Positions 12,743 through 20,376 of a stretch of 25,496 bases of DNA are shown here, in pieces. A program made the translations under genes and the position numbers. Under the pieces are notes generated by a model that saw only the letters and a list, made by a program, of their open reading frames with translations, was not told the DNA's origin and searched no databases. Position 1 is the first letter of the stretch; each line of letters starts with the position of its first letter. The stretch is from an uncultured Collinsella sp. (GTDB lineage: Bacteria; Actinomycetota; Coriobacteriia; Coriobacteriales; Coriobacteriaceae): contig UQJA01000014.1 of the NCBI GenBank assembly GCA_900541285.1, positions 1 through 25,496 on the forward strand, read 5' to 3'.

Positions 12743-14530
12743 CTACATCAGGCGCAGGCTGACGTCCTTGAGCTGGGCGCCACTAACGGCACTCGGGGCG
12801 CCCGACATAAGGTCGGAGCCGCTGGCCGTCTTGGGGAACGCCATGACGTCGCGGATGGAGTCGGAACCGGTAAGCAGCATGCACACGCGGTCCAGGCCCA
12901 GAGCGAAACCGCCCATCGGGGGCGCACCAAACTTGAGGGCCTCCATGAGGAAGCCAAACTGAGACTCGGCGCGCTCCTCGGTAAAGCCCAGGAGCTTGAG
13001 CATGGACATCTGCATCTCGGCGTTGTGGATCCGCATACCGCCGCCGCCGGCCTCAAAGCCGTCCATGACAAAGTCGTAGGTGCAAGAACCGGCTGCCAAC
13101 GGGTCGGCCTCGATCTTGGCGATGTCGGTCTCGGTCGGCAGGGTGAAGGGCTGGTGCTCGGCGGCATAGGCCTTGCGGTCCTCATCCCAGTGGAACAGCG
13201 GGAAGTTGACGACCCACAGGAAGTCGTGGCCCTCGCGCTTGATGTCGAGCGCGTTGGCCATGTGAGAACGCATGCCGCCCAGAATCTCGTCAGAGAGCAG
13301 GCGCGGGCCGGCGGCGAACATCACAAGGTCGCCGGGCTCGACGTCCATGCGCTCGCGCAGAGCCGCCATCTCCTCGTCCGAGAAGAACTTGACGATGGGG
13401 CTGTTGATGGAGCCGTCCTCGCGGAAGGCGATCCAGGCCAGGCCCTTGGCGCCAAACGTGGAGGCCACGCCGGCGAGCTTATCGATCTTGGCACGTGCCC
13501 AGGCACCGGCGCCCTTGGCGTTGATGGCCTTGATGACAGAGCCCTCCTCGTTTGCGGCAGTCGCAAAGACCTTGAACTTGGAGTTGGCAAAAATGTCGGT
13601 CAGGTCGACCAGGTGCATGCCATAGCGGGTATCGGGCTTGTCGGAGCCATAGGTGTCCATGGCATCCCAGTAGTTCATGCGACGCAGCGGCGTGGGCATC
13701 TCGACACCCATGCGACCGAAGGCATCGGCGAGAACCTCTTCGAGCGCGCTCATGACATCGTTCTGGTCCACGAAGGACATCTCGATATCGACCTGGGTGA
13801 ACTCGGGCTGACGGTCGGCACGCAGGTCCTCGTCGCGGAAGCACTTGGCAACCTGGTAGTAGCGCTCGACGCCACCGACCATGAGCAGCTGTTTCAGGAG
13901 CTGCGGGGACTGCGGCAGGGCGTAGAAGTTGCCCGGCTGAATACGGCTGGGGACGATGAAGTCGCGGGCGCCCTCGGGCGTGGACTTGAACAGGGAGGGC
14001 GTCTCGACCTCCATGAACTCACGGTTGTGCAGCGCCTCGCGAATGGCAAAGGTAAAGTCGGAGCGCAGCTTGAGGTTTGCCATCATCTCGGGACGACGGA
14101 GGTCCAGATAGCGATAGCGCAGACGGGTGTCCTCGCTGGTCTCGATGCCGTCCTCGATCTGGAACGGCGGGGTGACGGAAGTGTTGAGCACCTCGGCATG
14201 GTCGGTCAGGACCTCGATCTCGCCGGTCGCGAGCTTGGCGTTGGTGGTCTCCTCGCCACGGGAGCGCACGACGCCGTGGATCTTGATGGGCCACTCGGGA
14301 CGCATGGTCTCGGCGATCTTAAAGGCGTCGCCGTCGGAGTGCTCGGGGTCGAAGGTGAGCTGCGTGATGCCCTCGCGATCACGAAGGTCGCAGAAGATAA
14401 GGCCGCCGTGGTCGCGGCGACGGCTCACCCAACCGGTGAGGGTGACCTCTTCGCCCACGTTCTCGAAGCGAAGCTCGCCGCAGGTACGGGTGTGCATGGA
14501 ATGCTCATCGATGGGACGGGTCTGGCTCAT
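12743..14530 (-). CDS. aspS: Aspartyl-tRNA synthetase
   Basis: This 595-aa protein is the normal length for the bacterial type. It has an N-terminal OB-fold anticodon-binding domain (VTLTGWVSRRRDHGGLIFCDL, residues about 28-48). The class II catalytic core follows, with motif 2 (FRDEDLRADRQPEFTQVDIE), the bacterial insertion domain, and motif 3 (GFALGLDRVCMLLTG) near the C-terminus. It charges tRNA-Asp in the cytoplasm. AGGAGG lies 9 nt upstream of the ATG. An internal Met at residue 12 could be an alternative start, but the first is better supported by the ribosome site. Upstream, divergent serB starts at 14787. Whether it also charges tRNA-Asn cannot be told from this window. Confidence 0.98.
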   Translation of the reverse strand: MSQTRPIDEHSMHTRTCGELRFENVGEEVTLTGWVSRRRDHGGLIFCDLRDREGITQLTFDPEHSDGDAFKIAETMRPEWPIKIHGVVRSRGEETTNAKLATGEIEVLTDHAEVLNTSVTPPFQIEDGIETSEDTRLRYRYLDLRRPEMMANLKLRSDFTFAIREALHNREFMEVETPSLFKSTPEGARDFIVPSRIQPGNFYALPQSPQLLKQLLMVGGVERYYQVAKCFRDEDLRADRQPEFTQVDIEMSFVDQNDVMSALEEVLADAFGRMGVEMPTPLRRMNYWDAMDTYGSDKPDTRYGMHLVDLTDIFANSKFKVFATAANEEGSVIKAINAKGAGAWARAKIDKLAGVASTFGAKGLAWIAFREDGSINSPIVKFFSDEEMAALRERMDVEPGDLVMFAAGPRLLSDEILGGMRSHMANALDIKREGHDFLWVVNFPLFHWDEDRKAYAAEHQPFTLPTETDIAKIEADPLAAGSCTYDFVMDGFEAGGGGMRIHNAEMQMSMLKLLGFTEERAESQFGFLMEALKFGAPPMGGFALGLDRVCMLLTGSDSIRDVMAFPKTASGSDLMSGAPSAVSGAQLKDVSLRLM

Positions 14531-14557
14531 ACCAGTGATCCTCCTTTATGGATCTGT

Positions 14558-14582
14558 GCCGCCCCGTGTCGTTCCGGGCGGC
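14558..14582 (-). promoter_or_regulatory. Leader hairpin upstream of aspS
   Basis: GCCGCCC (14558-14564) and GGGCGGC (14576-14582) form a 7-bp stem with an 11-nt loop, about 28 nt upstream of the aspS ATG and just ahead of its AGGAGG. No T-box consensus was found in this leader. A role in translation is possible but unproven. Confidence 0.35.
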
Positions 14583-14786
14583 GTCGTACAGATTTGCCCA
14601 GCCTGCGTAAACCGCGCAGCCAGACATGGCGTTCTATCTTATCGCACCTGTGTCGATGTGCCGCGGAAAAGTAGCTCCTGCCCAAAGACTTGACGGAGAC
14701 GAAACAATTGACGCACCGCGGCACCCGCCCGCGCTATTCACGTGCGACAATATGTCCCAATAAAACAGCACTTGGAAAGGCCCGTC

Positions 14787-15422
14787 ATGACTGCACGCCT
14801 CATCGTTATGGATATCGACTCCACGCTCATCAACCAGGAGGTCATCGACCTGTTGGGCGAGGAGGCCGGCGTAGGCGAGCAAGTGGCGCAGATCACTGAG
14901 CGCGCCATGCGCGGCGAGCTCGACTTTAAGCAGGCGCTCGAGGAGCGCGTGGGGCTGCTTGCCGGCTTGGATGAGAGCGTGTTCGAGCGCACGTTTGAGC
15001 GCGTGACGTTTACCCCCGGCGCGCTGGAGCTTGTGCGCTCGGCGCACAGCAAGGGCTGGAAGGTCGGCGTGGTAAGCGGTGGCTTTCACGAGGTCGCCGA
15101 CAAGATCGTGGCTGCCGCGGGGATCGACTATTGTCTGGCCAATCGTCTGGAGGTCGTGGACGGCAAGCTCACCGGTAAGTTAGCTGCCGACATTGTGACC
15201 AAGGAGTCCAAGCTCATCAAGCTGCTGGACTGGGCAGTTGAGTGCGGAGTCGATATGGCCCACACCGTCGCGATTGGTGACGGCGCCAACGACATCCCCA
15301 TGATTCAGGCCGCAGGTACCGGCATCGCGTTTTGCGCCAAGCCCAAGACGCGCGAGGCCGCCCCGTTTGCCATCGACGAGCGCAACCTGATGCTCGCCAT
15401 GGACATCATCCTGCGTGACTAG
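14787..15422 (+). CDS. serB: Phosphoserine phosphatase
   Basis: The start was set at the ATG at 14787 (MTARLIVMDIDSTL), with GGAAAGG about 7 nt upstream; this gives 211 aa, typical of the short SerB without an ACT domain. HAD motifs are complete: motif I MDIDSTLI with nucleophile Asp9 and acid Asp11, motif II VVSGGF, a lysine in motif III (TKESKLIK), and motif IV AIGDGANDIPMI. It hydrolyses phosphoserine to serine as the last step of serine synthesis. It is transcribed divergently from aspS. The larB operator region begins about 35 bp after its stop, so it is probably a separate transcript. Confidence 0.95.
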   Translation: MTARLIVMDIDSTLINQEVIDLLGEEAGVGEQVAQITERAMRGELDFKQALEERVGLLAGLDESVFERTFERVTFTPGALELVRSAHSKGWKVGVVSGGFHEVADKIVAAAGIDYCLANRLEVVDGKLTGKLAADIVTKESKLIKLLDWAVECGVDMAHTVAIGDGANDIPMIQAAGTGIAFCAKPKTREAAPFAIDERNLMLAMDIILRD

Positions 15423-15458
15423 TCGATCTGCCTAACAATTGAATCAGTCTGTCCTATA

Positions 15459-15492
15459 GTTTCCGAACAATTTTGTCTTAGTGTTCGGAAAC
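15459..15492 (+). promoter_or_regulatory. Candidate operator upstream of larB
   Basis: A perfect 11-bp inverted repeat, GTTTCCGAACA at 15459-15469 and TGTTCGGAAAC at 15482-15492, is separated by 12 bp. It directly overlaps a -10-like TATAGT (15455-15460) and lies 45 bp before the larB ATG. This is a typical place for repression. The TetR protein encoded at the end of the same operon is the natural candidate. No matching copy was seen in front of larA. Confidence 0.6.
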
Positions 15493-15536
15493 ATACCCTT
15501 TGAGTGCTAGACTTTGCGCCGTCGAAGGGAACATAT

Positions 15537-16319
15537 ATGGATAAGCGAGATCTTGAGCAGTTGCTGAGCGATGTTGCCGGCGGAGCAGTCACCCCGGCCG
15601 TCGCCCTCACGCGCATCCAGACGGCGCCAACCGCCGATTTGGGTTTTGCACAGCTCGATCTTTCGCGCGGAGTGCGCCAGGGAGCCGGCGAGGTTGTCTA
15701 CGGTGCCGGTAAAACCGCCGAGCAGATTGCCGCCATTATCGAAGCGCTGCGCGATGCCGGCCAGGAGCGCATCCTGGTCACGCGCCTGGATGCCGAAAAA
15801 GCCGCGCGCACCGCTGAGCTTCTCGACAACGGCATCGACCTGGGATATGTCCCGGACGCACAGCTCGCCCTCGTGGGCGGCAAGCCCTCCCCTACCGGCA
15901 ACGGACGCATCGTCGTCGCCTGCGCCGGCACGAGCGACCTGCCCGTCGCCGAGGAAGCCGCATTGACGGCCGAGTTCTACGGCAACGAGGTCGACCGCCT
16001 CTACGACGTGGGTGTCGCCGGCTTGCACCGCCTGCTCGCTCATGCTGAGGAACTTGTCCAGGCGCAGGTGGTCATCGCCATCGCCGGCATGGAGGGCGCC
16101 CTGGCGAGCGTTATCGGCGGCCTGGTGAGCTGTCCGGTCATCGCCGTTCCCACCAGCGTGGGCTACGGCGCGAACTTTGGTGGCGTAGCCGCGCTGCTCG
16201 CCATGCTCAACTCCTGCGCCAGCGGCGTTTCGGTCGTCAATATCGACAACGGCTTTGGTGCCGCCTACCAGGCAAGTCTTATCAATCATCTGAGCGCTGG
16301 CGCGTCCTGCGCCCGCTAA
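15537..16319 (+). CDS. larB: Nickel-pincer cofactor biosynthesis protein LarB
   Basis: The start was set at the ATG at 15537 (MDKRDLEQLL), with GAAGGGA 6 nt upstream, rather than an in-frame GTG at 15504; this gives 260 aa. It belongs to the PurE/AIR-carboxylase-like family. The N-terminal part (LGFAQLDLSRGVRQGAGEVV, YGAGKTAEQI) and the C-terminal PurE-like core (IVVACAGTSDLPVAEEAA, VIAIAGMEGALASVIGG, VGYGANFGGVAALLAML) are intact. LarB carboxylates and hydrolyses nicotinic acid adenine dinucleotide, the first step toward the nickel-pincer cofactor of lactate racemase. larC follows after 10 bp, and larA itself is about 2.5 kb away on the opposite strand. No larE is present in this window. Confidence 0.95.
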   Translation: MDKRDLEQLLSDVAGGAVTPAVALTRIQTAPTADLGFAQLDLSRGVRQGAGEVVYGAGKTAEQIAAIIEALRDAGQERILVTRLDAEKAARTAELLDNGIDLGYVPDAQLALVGGKPSPTGNGRIVVACAGTSDLPVAEEAALTAEFYGNEVDRLYDVGVAGLHRLLAHAEELVQAQVVIAIAGMEGALASVIGGLVSCPVIAVPTSVGYGANFGGVAALLAMLNSCASGVSVVNIDNGFGAAYQASLINHLSAGASCAR

Positions 16320-16329
16320 GGAGCATTTC

Positions 16330-17241
16330 ATGTCCAACCATCAGCACACGCTTATCATCGACGGCACCTCGGGCATCAGCGGCGATATGACCGTCGCAGC
16401 CCTGCTCGACCTGGGCGCCAACGAGGAGCACCTGCGCGAACAGCTCGCCACGCTGCCGGTCGACGGCTTTACGATCGCCGTCACGCGTGCAAACAAGCAT
16501 GGCATCGACGCCTGCGATTTTGACGTCCAGCTTGCAGAGGAGCTCGAGAACCACGATCACGATATGGCCTGGCTCTACGGCAACGAAGCAGCTGCCGAGC
16601 ACACGCACGAGCACGAGCACCACCATCATGACCATGGCGGGCACGAGCACTGCCACGAGCATGACCATGAGGCCCACGGCCATGGTCACGAGGGTCACCA
16701 TCACGCCCACCACCATCACCATCGTTCTTTGGCGGACGTCACCGCCATCATCGACGGCTCGCAGCTAAGCGATGGCGCCAAGCGTCGTGCGCTCGCCATC
16801 TTTACCGTACTCGCTGCTGCCGAGGCCAAGGCTCACGGCAAAACGCCCGATACCGTTCTGTTTCACGAGGTGGGCGCCGTCGACTCCATCGTTGACATCT
16901 GCTCGGTCGCCATCTGCCTCGATGACCTGGGTATTGAGGATATCGTGGTCGAGTCGCTCTCCGAGGGCCACGGAACCATTCGCTGCGCCCACGGCCTTAT
17001 GCCCATTCCCGTCCCCGCTGTCGTCAACCTGTGCCAGGCGGGCAATATCGCTCTCATGCCTGCCCCGGTCGCCGGCGAGCTCGTGACGCCCACGGGCGCC
17101 GCCATCGTCGCCGCACTGCGCACGTCCGAGCGCTTGCCGGCCCGCTACCGCATCGAGGCCGTCGGCTACGGCGCCGGCAAGCGCCCCTACGAGGGTTGCT
17201 CCGGCACGCTCCGTTGTCTACTCGTTCACGTGGATGCATAG
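16330..17241 (+). CDS. larC: Nickel-pincer cofactor biosynthesis protein LarC, N-terminal domain only
   Basis: This is a 303-aa protein with AGGAGC 6 nt before the ATG. It carries the LarC1 region: DGTSGISGDM (11-20), a His-rich loop at about 91-131 with roughly two dozen histidines, then LFHEVGAVDSIVDIC, CAHGLMPIPVPAVVN and ELVTPTGAAIV. LarC is the CTP-dependent nickel insertase that completes the pincer cofactor. Full LarC proteins are about 400 aa or more and continue with a second domain (LarC2) that carries the CTP site. Here the frame stops at LRCLLVHVDA, right where domain 1 normally ends, and a tetR gene begins 2 nt later. The second domain is therefore absent or encoded elsewhere. 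The His loop is longer than usual and presumably binds nickel. Confidence 0.93.
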   Translation: MSNHQHTLIIDGTSGISGDMTVAALLDLGANEEHLREQLATLPVDGFTIAVTRANKHGIDACDFDVQLAEELENHDHDMAWLYGNEAAAEHTHEHEHHHHDHGGHEHCHEHDHEAHGHGHEGHHHAHHHHHRSLADVTAIIDGSQLSDGAKRRALAIFTVLAAAEAKAHGKTPDTVLFHEVGAVDSIVDICSVAICLDDLGIEDIVVESLSEGHGTIRCAHGLMPIPVPAVVNLCQAGNIALMPAPVAGELVTPTGAAIVAALRTSERLPARYRIEAVGYGAGKRPYEGCSGTLRCLLVHVDA

Positions 17242-17243
17242 CC

Positions 17244-17783
17244 ATGGATGCCCGCAAAGAAAAAAGCCGCGCTGCCATCGTTGCAGCGTTCTCCGAGCTG
17301 CTACGCGAAGAGGACTACGGCAAGATCACCGTCGGCGACATCATCGCGCGCGCCCACGTAGGCCGCGCGACATTCTACGGCCTCTTTAAGAGCAAAGACG
17401 ACCTACTGTCCGAGCTCGTGAGCGACATCTGCACCCACGCCCTCGACGACGATGGCACACCGCTCGATGATCCGCTCGTACAAGTCGAGCATATCCTCAA
17501 CAACCTCTGGGAACGCCGTCAAGGCGTACGAGCCCTCGTAGCCGGCGCCGGCTCACGCGTCTTCGCCGACTGTTTACGCAAGACCATCATGTCACGAGCA
17601 GCCGAAACCGTCCCTACTGACCCAAACGGTCCCGCCGCCACCATGGACCGAAGCTTCCTGCTACACCACATAGCCTCAAGCTTCGTAGGAATGGTCCAAT
17701 GGTGGGCCTGGCACAACTTCCAAGCCCCAAAAGAGGACGTAGCCAAAGACTACCTATCAGCCATAAAACCCCTCTTCAACTAA
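17244..17783 (+). CDS. TetR-family regulator in the larBC operon
   Basis: The start was set at the ATG at 17244 (MDARKEKSRAAIVAAF), only 2 nt after the larC stop, so translation is probably coupled; this gives 179 aa. Residues 8-55 are the TetR helix-turn-helix (ITVGDIIARAHVGRATFYGLF, then KSKDDLLSELV). The C-terminal ligand domain is helical and of a common small-regulator type (HHIASSFVGMVQWWAWHN). A longer upstream frame overlaps larC and is out-of-frame Arg-rich sequence, so it was rejected. Position suggests control of the lar genes, perhaps through the palindrome before larB. Base use changes in the last 80 bp, which are strikingly poor in G. Confidence 0.9.
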   Translation: MDARKEKSRAAIVAAFSELLREEDYGKITVGDIIARAHVGRATFYGLFKSKDDLLSELVSDICTHALDDDGTPLDDPLVQVEHILNNLWERRQGVRALVAGAGSRVFADCLRKTIMSRAAETVPTDPNGPAATMDRSFLLHHIASSFVGMVQWWAWHNFQAPKEDVAKDYLSAIKPLFN

Positions 17784-17944
17784 GTAAACCCCTCATCCCA
17801 AAGTTCCGCCCCAACCCAAAGCACAATCCATCCCAAAGTATCGACAACAGCCCAACGTCCCTACCAGCAACAAGCCCCTCCCATCCAAATTCAGATATAT
17901 ATGTTGGGTTGCTTGTACGAACGCAACAAAGACCCCGCAGCTGA
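17784..17944 (+). other. G-poor, C-rich non-coding tract after tetR (possible Rho-loading region)
   Basis: From about 17700 to 17890 the plus strand is rich in C and A and very poor in G. CATCCCAAAGT occurs twice (17794-17804 and 17829-17839), with a third related AACCCAAAGC between them (17813-17822). No coding frame of note is present. Unstructured C-rich, G-poor RNA behind a stop codon is what Rho uses for loading. A nested hairpin element follows at 17945. Confidence 0.35.
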
Positions 17945-18059
17945 CCGCATGGGGTAACTTCCCAGCGCATTCCGCAGGACGCAAAAAGGCTCGCCGCACG
18001 AAGTGCGCAGCGAGCCTTTTTGCATGTCCGAGGACGCGCTGGGAAGTTACCCCATGCGG
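17945..18059. repeat. Composite nested-hairpin element, copy 1 (between convergent tetR and larD)
   Basis: The outer arms at 17945-17968 and 18036-18059 are a perfect 24-bp inverted repeat. Inside them lie conserved single-strand-like blocks: ATTCCGCAGGAC (17969-17980) and ATGTCCGAGGAC (18024-18035). The inner stem pairs GCAAAAAGGCTCGC (17981-17994) with its complement (18010-18023) and is capped by CGCAC-GAA-GTGCG. The stem has A/T runs at both bases, so it can terminate transcription in both directions. It begins 26 nt after the larD stop. A second copy with different outer arms lies at 20864-20982. The structure is seen directly; any role beyond termination is unknown. Confidence 0.9.
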
Positions 18060-18085
18060 CCAGCGGACAACTATGTAGCCTTGAA

Positions 18086-18817
18086 CTAGAACATGCCCAA
18101 GAAACCATGCACAAACAGTGCAGCCAGAGCGGCACCGATAAACGGAGCAATGCCAGGAACGAGCAGGCCGTACTTCCAGTTGTTGTCGGCCTTGTTCTTA
18201 ATCGGCAGCACCTGATAGGCCATACGAGGACCAAGGTCACGAGCCTGGTTCATGGCGAAGCCGGTGATGCCGCCCATGCCCATGCCAACGGCCCAAACGA
18301 TCAGACCCACGCAGATAGCGAGCATCAGAACGTTCTCGCCTGCGCGGTTAGCGGCAGCAAGGATGGCGCTGATGAACACGAAGGTGCAGATAGCCTCACA
18401 GAAGAAGTTGCGGGCATAGTTCGTGCCCTCGGTGGTGGGGTTGGTCGAGAAGATGTTGCGCTGAGCAATGGGGTCGACGACACCCTCGGAAGCCTTGAAC
18501 TCATCGGCATACATCAACCACGCGATCACGGCGCCCACAAAGCCACCGAGCATATCGGCAAGCATGAAGGGGATGCAGCTGCTCCACGGCACCAGGCCGA
18601 CGATGCACTGGGCAAGCACCATGGCGGGGTTCATGCACACGGCGCCGCCAAAGACAAACAGGCAGACCGAGATGCCAAAAGACCAGGTGGTGATGGCAAA
18701 CATGTGGCCGGAGCCCTGATACTTGGTGCCCTTGAGCACAGTATCGCAGTGCACGCCCACGCCAAAGATGATCATGAGGGCCGTTGCGCCGAATTCGCAG
18801 AGGAGTTTGGTAAGCAT
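18086..18817 (-). CDS. larD: Aquaglyceroporin-type channel, probable lactate/glycerol facilitator (LarD-like)
   Basis: This 243-aa MIP-family channel has six hydrophobic helices and two half-helix loops. The first loop has a normal NPA (63-65, CMNPAM). The second, which in GlpF-type channels reads MNPARD, reads MNQARD here (Asn190-Gln191-Ala192), so the proline is replaced; the following Arg193 and Asp194 of the filter are kept. The insert between helices (about 104-135) is typical of glycerol-conducting members. In Lactobacillus plantarum larD in the lactate racemase operon encodes such a channel for lactic acid. Here the gene follows larA by 49 bp on the same strand, which argues for the same role. 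Glycerol transport is the alternative. Confidence 0.88.
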   Translation of the reverse strand: MLTKLLCEFGATALMIIFGVGVHCDTVLKGTKYQGSGHMFAITTWSFGISVCLFVFGGAVCMNPAMVLAQCIVGLVPWSSCIPFMLADMLGGFVGAVIAWLMYADEFKASEGVVDPIAQRNIFSTNPTTEGTNYARNFFCEAICTFVFISAILAAANRAGENVLMLAICVGLIVWAVGMGMGGITGFAMNQARDLGPRMAYQVLPIKNKADNNWKYGLLVPGIAPFIGAALAALFVHGFLGMF

Positions 18818-18842
18818 AAAACCTTATCTTTCTTGTCGGTTA

Positions 18843-18857
18843 TAAACGATTCGTTTA
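18843..18857. promoter_or_regulatory. Perfect 15-bp palindrome between larA and larD
   Basis: TAAACGATTCGTTTA is symmetric around one central base and occupies the middle of the 49-bp larA-larD gap. It could be an operator for an internal larD promoter or a small processing hairpin. It does not match the palindrome in front of larB. Confidence 0.4.
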
Positions 18858-18866
18858 GGCCGCGTA

Positions 18867-20144
18867 CTAGTGCTGAGCGACGACAACGCCCAGGCCATCG
18901 GGAATGACGGCCACCTTGGCATCGGCACCCTTCATCTCAAAGGCGAGCTTGAGCGCCTCCTCGAGGGTGTTGACCGGCGTCATGTGCATATCCTTGATCA
19001 TCTGGTGATCGCACAGATCGGTGACCATGATCACAGGGTGATGTGCCAGGATGCGGGCAAAGATCTGGCTCGTCCACTGGTCGGGCAGGGTCTCGTCCTT
19101 AGGACGGTCGATGCAGGCACGCTCAAACTCTGCCGGATCATTATCGGCGATGTTGTGATAGAAGCCCTCGCCACCGTGACCGTCGGCACAGCCGGCGACG
19201 TCGATGATCACACCGCCCTCGGGAAGCGTAGCCTCGGCAGAGCACATGCCCTTCACGGCCTGGTAGATGTTCTGGTCGAGCGGGTAGCCACCGTTGGTGG
19301 TGATGGCAATCTCGCACTCAACGGGCTCAACGCCGGCAAGGCTCTTCACGAACTCGCAGCCAGCCTCATGCGCCTTGTGGATATCGCCGGCAAAGGAGCC
19401 GATGACCTCGTGCTTGCCGTTGAGCACCACGTTAAGCACAAAGGCAAGGTGAGCCATCTCGGCAGCGGCAAACATGTCCTCGCTCACGTGGTTGTGGCAC
19501 AGGTTGCCGGCACGCGAATGGGAATCGTTCACAAACTGACCGTTGTGGTTGTACATGATGGTCTTGTAGCTGGCGATGCCAGGCAGGACGGACTTGCGGC
19601 TACCAGAGAAACCGGCAAAGAAGTGCGGCTCAATAAAGCCCTCGGCAAGCAGCAGATCGCAATCGGCGGCAATCTTGTTGATGATGCACTCGCCACCGGA
19701 GGGCAGGGTGCCGATCTTTTTCATCATGCTGTCGTCATTCGCGACGTGCATAACGATTTCCTCGTTGGCAACGATCTCCTCGCCGTACTTGTTGACGAGC
19801 TCCTCGTGCGTCGACGGACGGTGCATACCCGTAGCAACCAGAATGCGAACGCGCGCCTCGGGCGCAGCGGAATGGATGTGATGCAGCAGAATAGGCATCG
19901 TCACACGCGAGGGAACGGGGCGCGTATGATCGGAGCTAATGATGACAATATCCTTCTTGCCAGCACAAAGCTCCTCGAGCGAAGGCGAGCCATAAGGGTT
20001 GGCAAGTGACTCCTCTACCAGCTCTTCCTGTGATTTTGTAGTCTTATACTCGTTTTGATGACCTTCCATCACACCCGCGAAGTTCTTATCCTCGAGCTCC
20101 AGATGCAACGTCTTGTGGTCAAACGGCAGTTCACATTCAAACAA
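18867..20144 (-). CDS. larA: Nickel-dependent lactate racemase
   Basis: The start was assigned to the TTG at 20144, because GAGGG lies 9 nt upstream and the product then begins MLFECELPFD like other LarA proteins, giving 425 aa (424 in Lactobacillus plantarum). Longer upstream frames run through a terminator-like hairpin and the promoter. The first ATG, at LarA residue 27, would cut into the domain. Catalytic residues are all present, each one position later than in the L. plantarum enzyme: Asp73 and Arg76 (SSDHTRPVPS), His109 (ATGMHRPS), His175 and Lys185 (FIEPHFFAGFSGSRKSVLPG), and His201 (NHNGQF), the expected nickel ligand. The enzyme interconverts D- and L-lactate using the nickel-pincer cofactor made by LarB, LarC and LarE. 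LarA-like proteins of other 2-hydroxyacid specificity exist, but lactate fits the adjacent channel. Confidence 0.95.
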   Translation of the reverse strand: MFECELPFDHKTLHLELEDKNFAGVMEGHQNEYKTTKSQEELVEESLANPYGSPSLEELCAGKKDIVIISSDHTRPVPSRVTMPILLHHIHSAAPEARVRILVATGMHRPSTHEELVNKYGEEIVANEEIVMHVANDDSMMKKIGTLPSGGECIINKIAADCDLLLAEGFIEPHFFAGFSGSRKSVLPGIASYKTIMYNHNGQFVNDSHSRAGNLCHNHVSEDMFAAAEMAHLAFVLNVVLNGKHEVIGSFAGDIHKAHEAGCEFVKSLAGVEPVECEIAITTNGGYPLDQNIYQAVKGMCSAEATLPEGGVIIDVAGCADGHGGEGFYHNIADNDPAEFERACIDRPKDETLPDQWTSQIFARILAHHPVIMVTDLCDHQMIKDMHMTPVNTLEEALKLAFEMKGADAKVAVIPDGLGVVVAQH

Positions 20145-20270
20145 TGACGAGCGCCCTCTTCCTTTCAACTGACACACTAGATAAACCGTTGGAAGGATAC
20201 GCCGCTCACCGAAAAACACCACCGTCCACCGACTCATTAACACAACGTTCATATTTGACCCACAATAAAA

Positions 20271-20300
20271 CGGCCGCGATCCCAAAGGGAACCGCGGCCG
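20271..20300 (-). terminator. Terminator-like hairpin in the larA leader (candidate attenuator)
   Basis: CGGCCGCGATCCC (20271-20283) and GGGAACCGCGGCCG (20287-20300) form a very GC-rich stem with a 3-nt loop and one bulge. On the minus strand it is followed by TTTTATTG. It sits about 125 nt upstream of the larA start and downstream of the candidate promoter. It could attenuate larA, or it could end a transcript from outside. Confidence 0.6.
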
Positions 20301-20324
20301 CCTGTCAAAGACACTATAGACAGG
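20301..20324 (-). promoter_or_regulatory. Candidate larA promoter/operator
   Basis: CCTGTC (20301-20306) and GACAGG (20319-20324) flank a 12-bp spacer that contains, on the minus strand, TATAGT, a good -10 box. A symmetric TGTC-AAA-GACA overlaps it. No strong -35 is seen at the expected distance, which would fit an activator-dependent promoter. Confidence 0.4.
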
Positions 20325-20376
20325 ATGATTTACGCAGTGCCGAGGCAAACATCTACCCCGAGACGTTCGCACGTAA

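Noticed and set aside
14690..14786. TTGACG hexamer as -35 of serB
   Set aside because: No acceptable -10 box lies 16-18 bp downstream; the nearest AT-rich hexamer is 20 bp away.
16591..16730. Repetitive CAC/CAT tract
   Set aside because: It looks like a simple repeat in DNA but it encodes the in-frame His-rich metal loop of LarC, so it is coding.
17031..17243. N-terminal extension of the TetR frame into larC
   Set aside because: The added 71 residues are Arg/His-rich out-of-frame larC sequence; the helix-turn-helix begins directly after the ATG at 17244.
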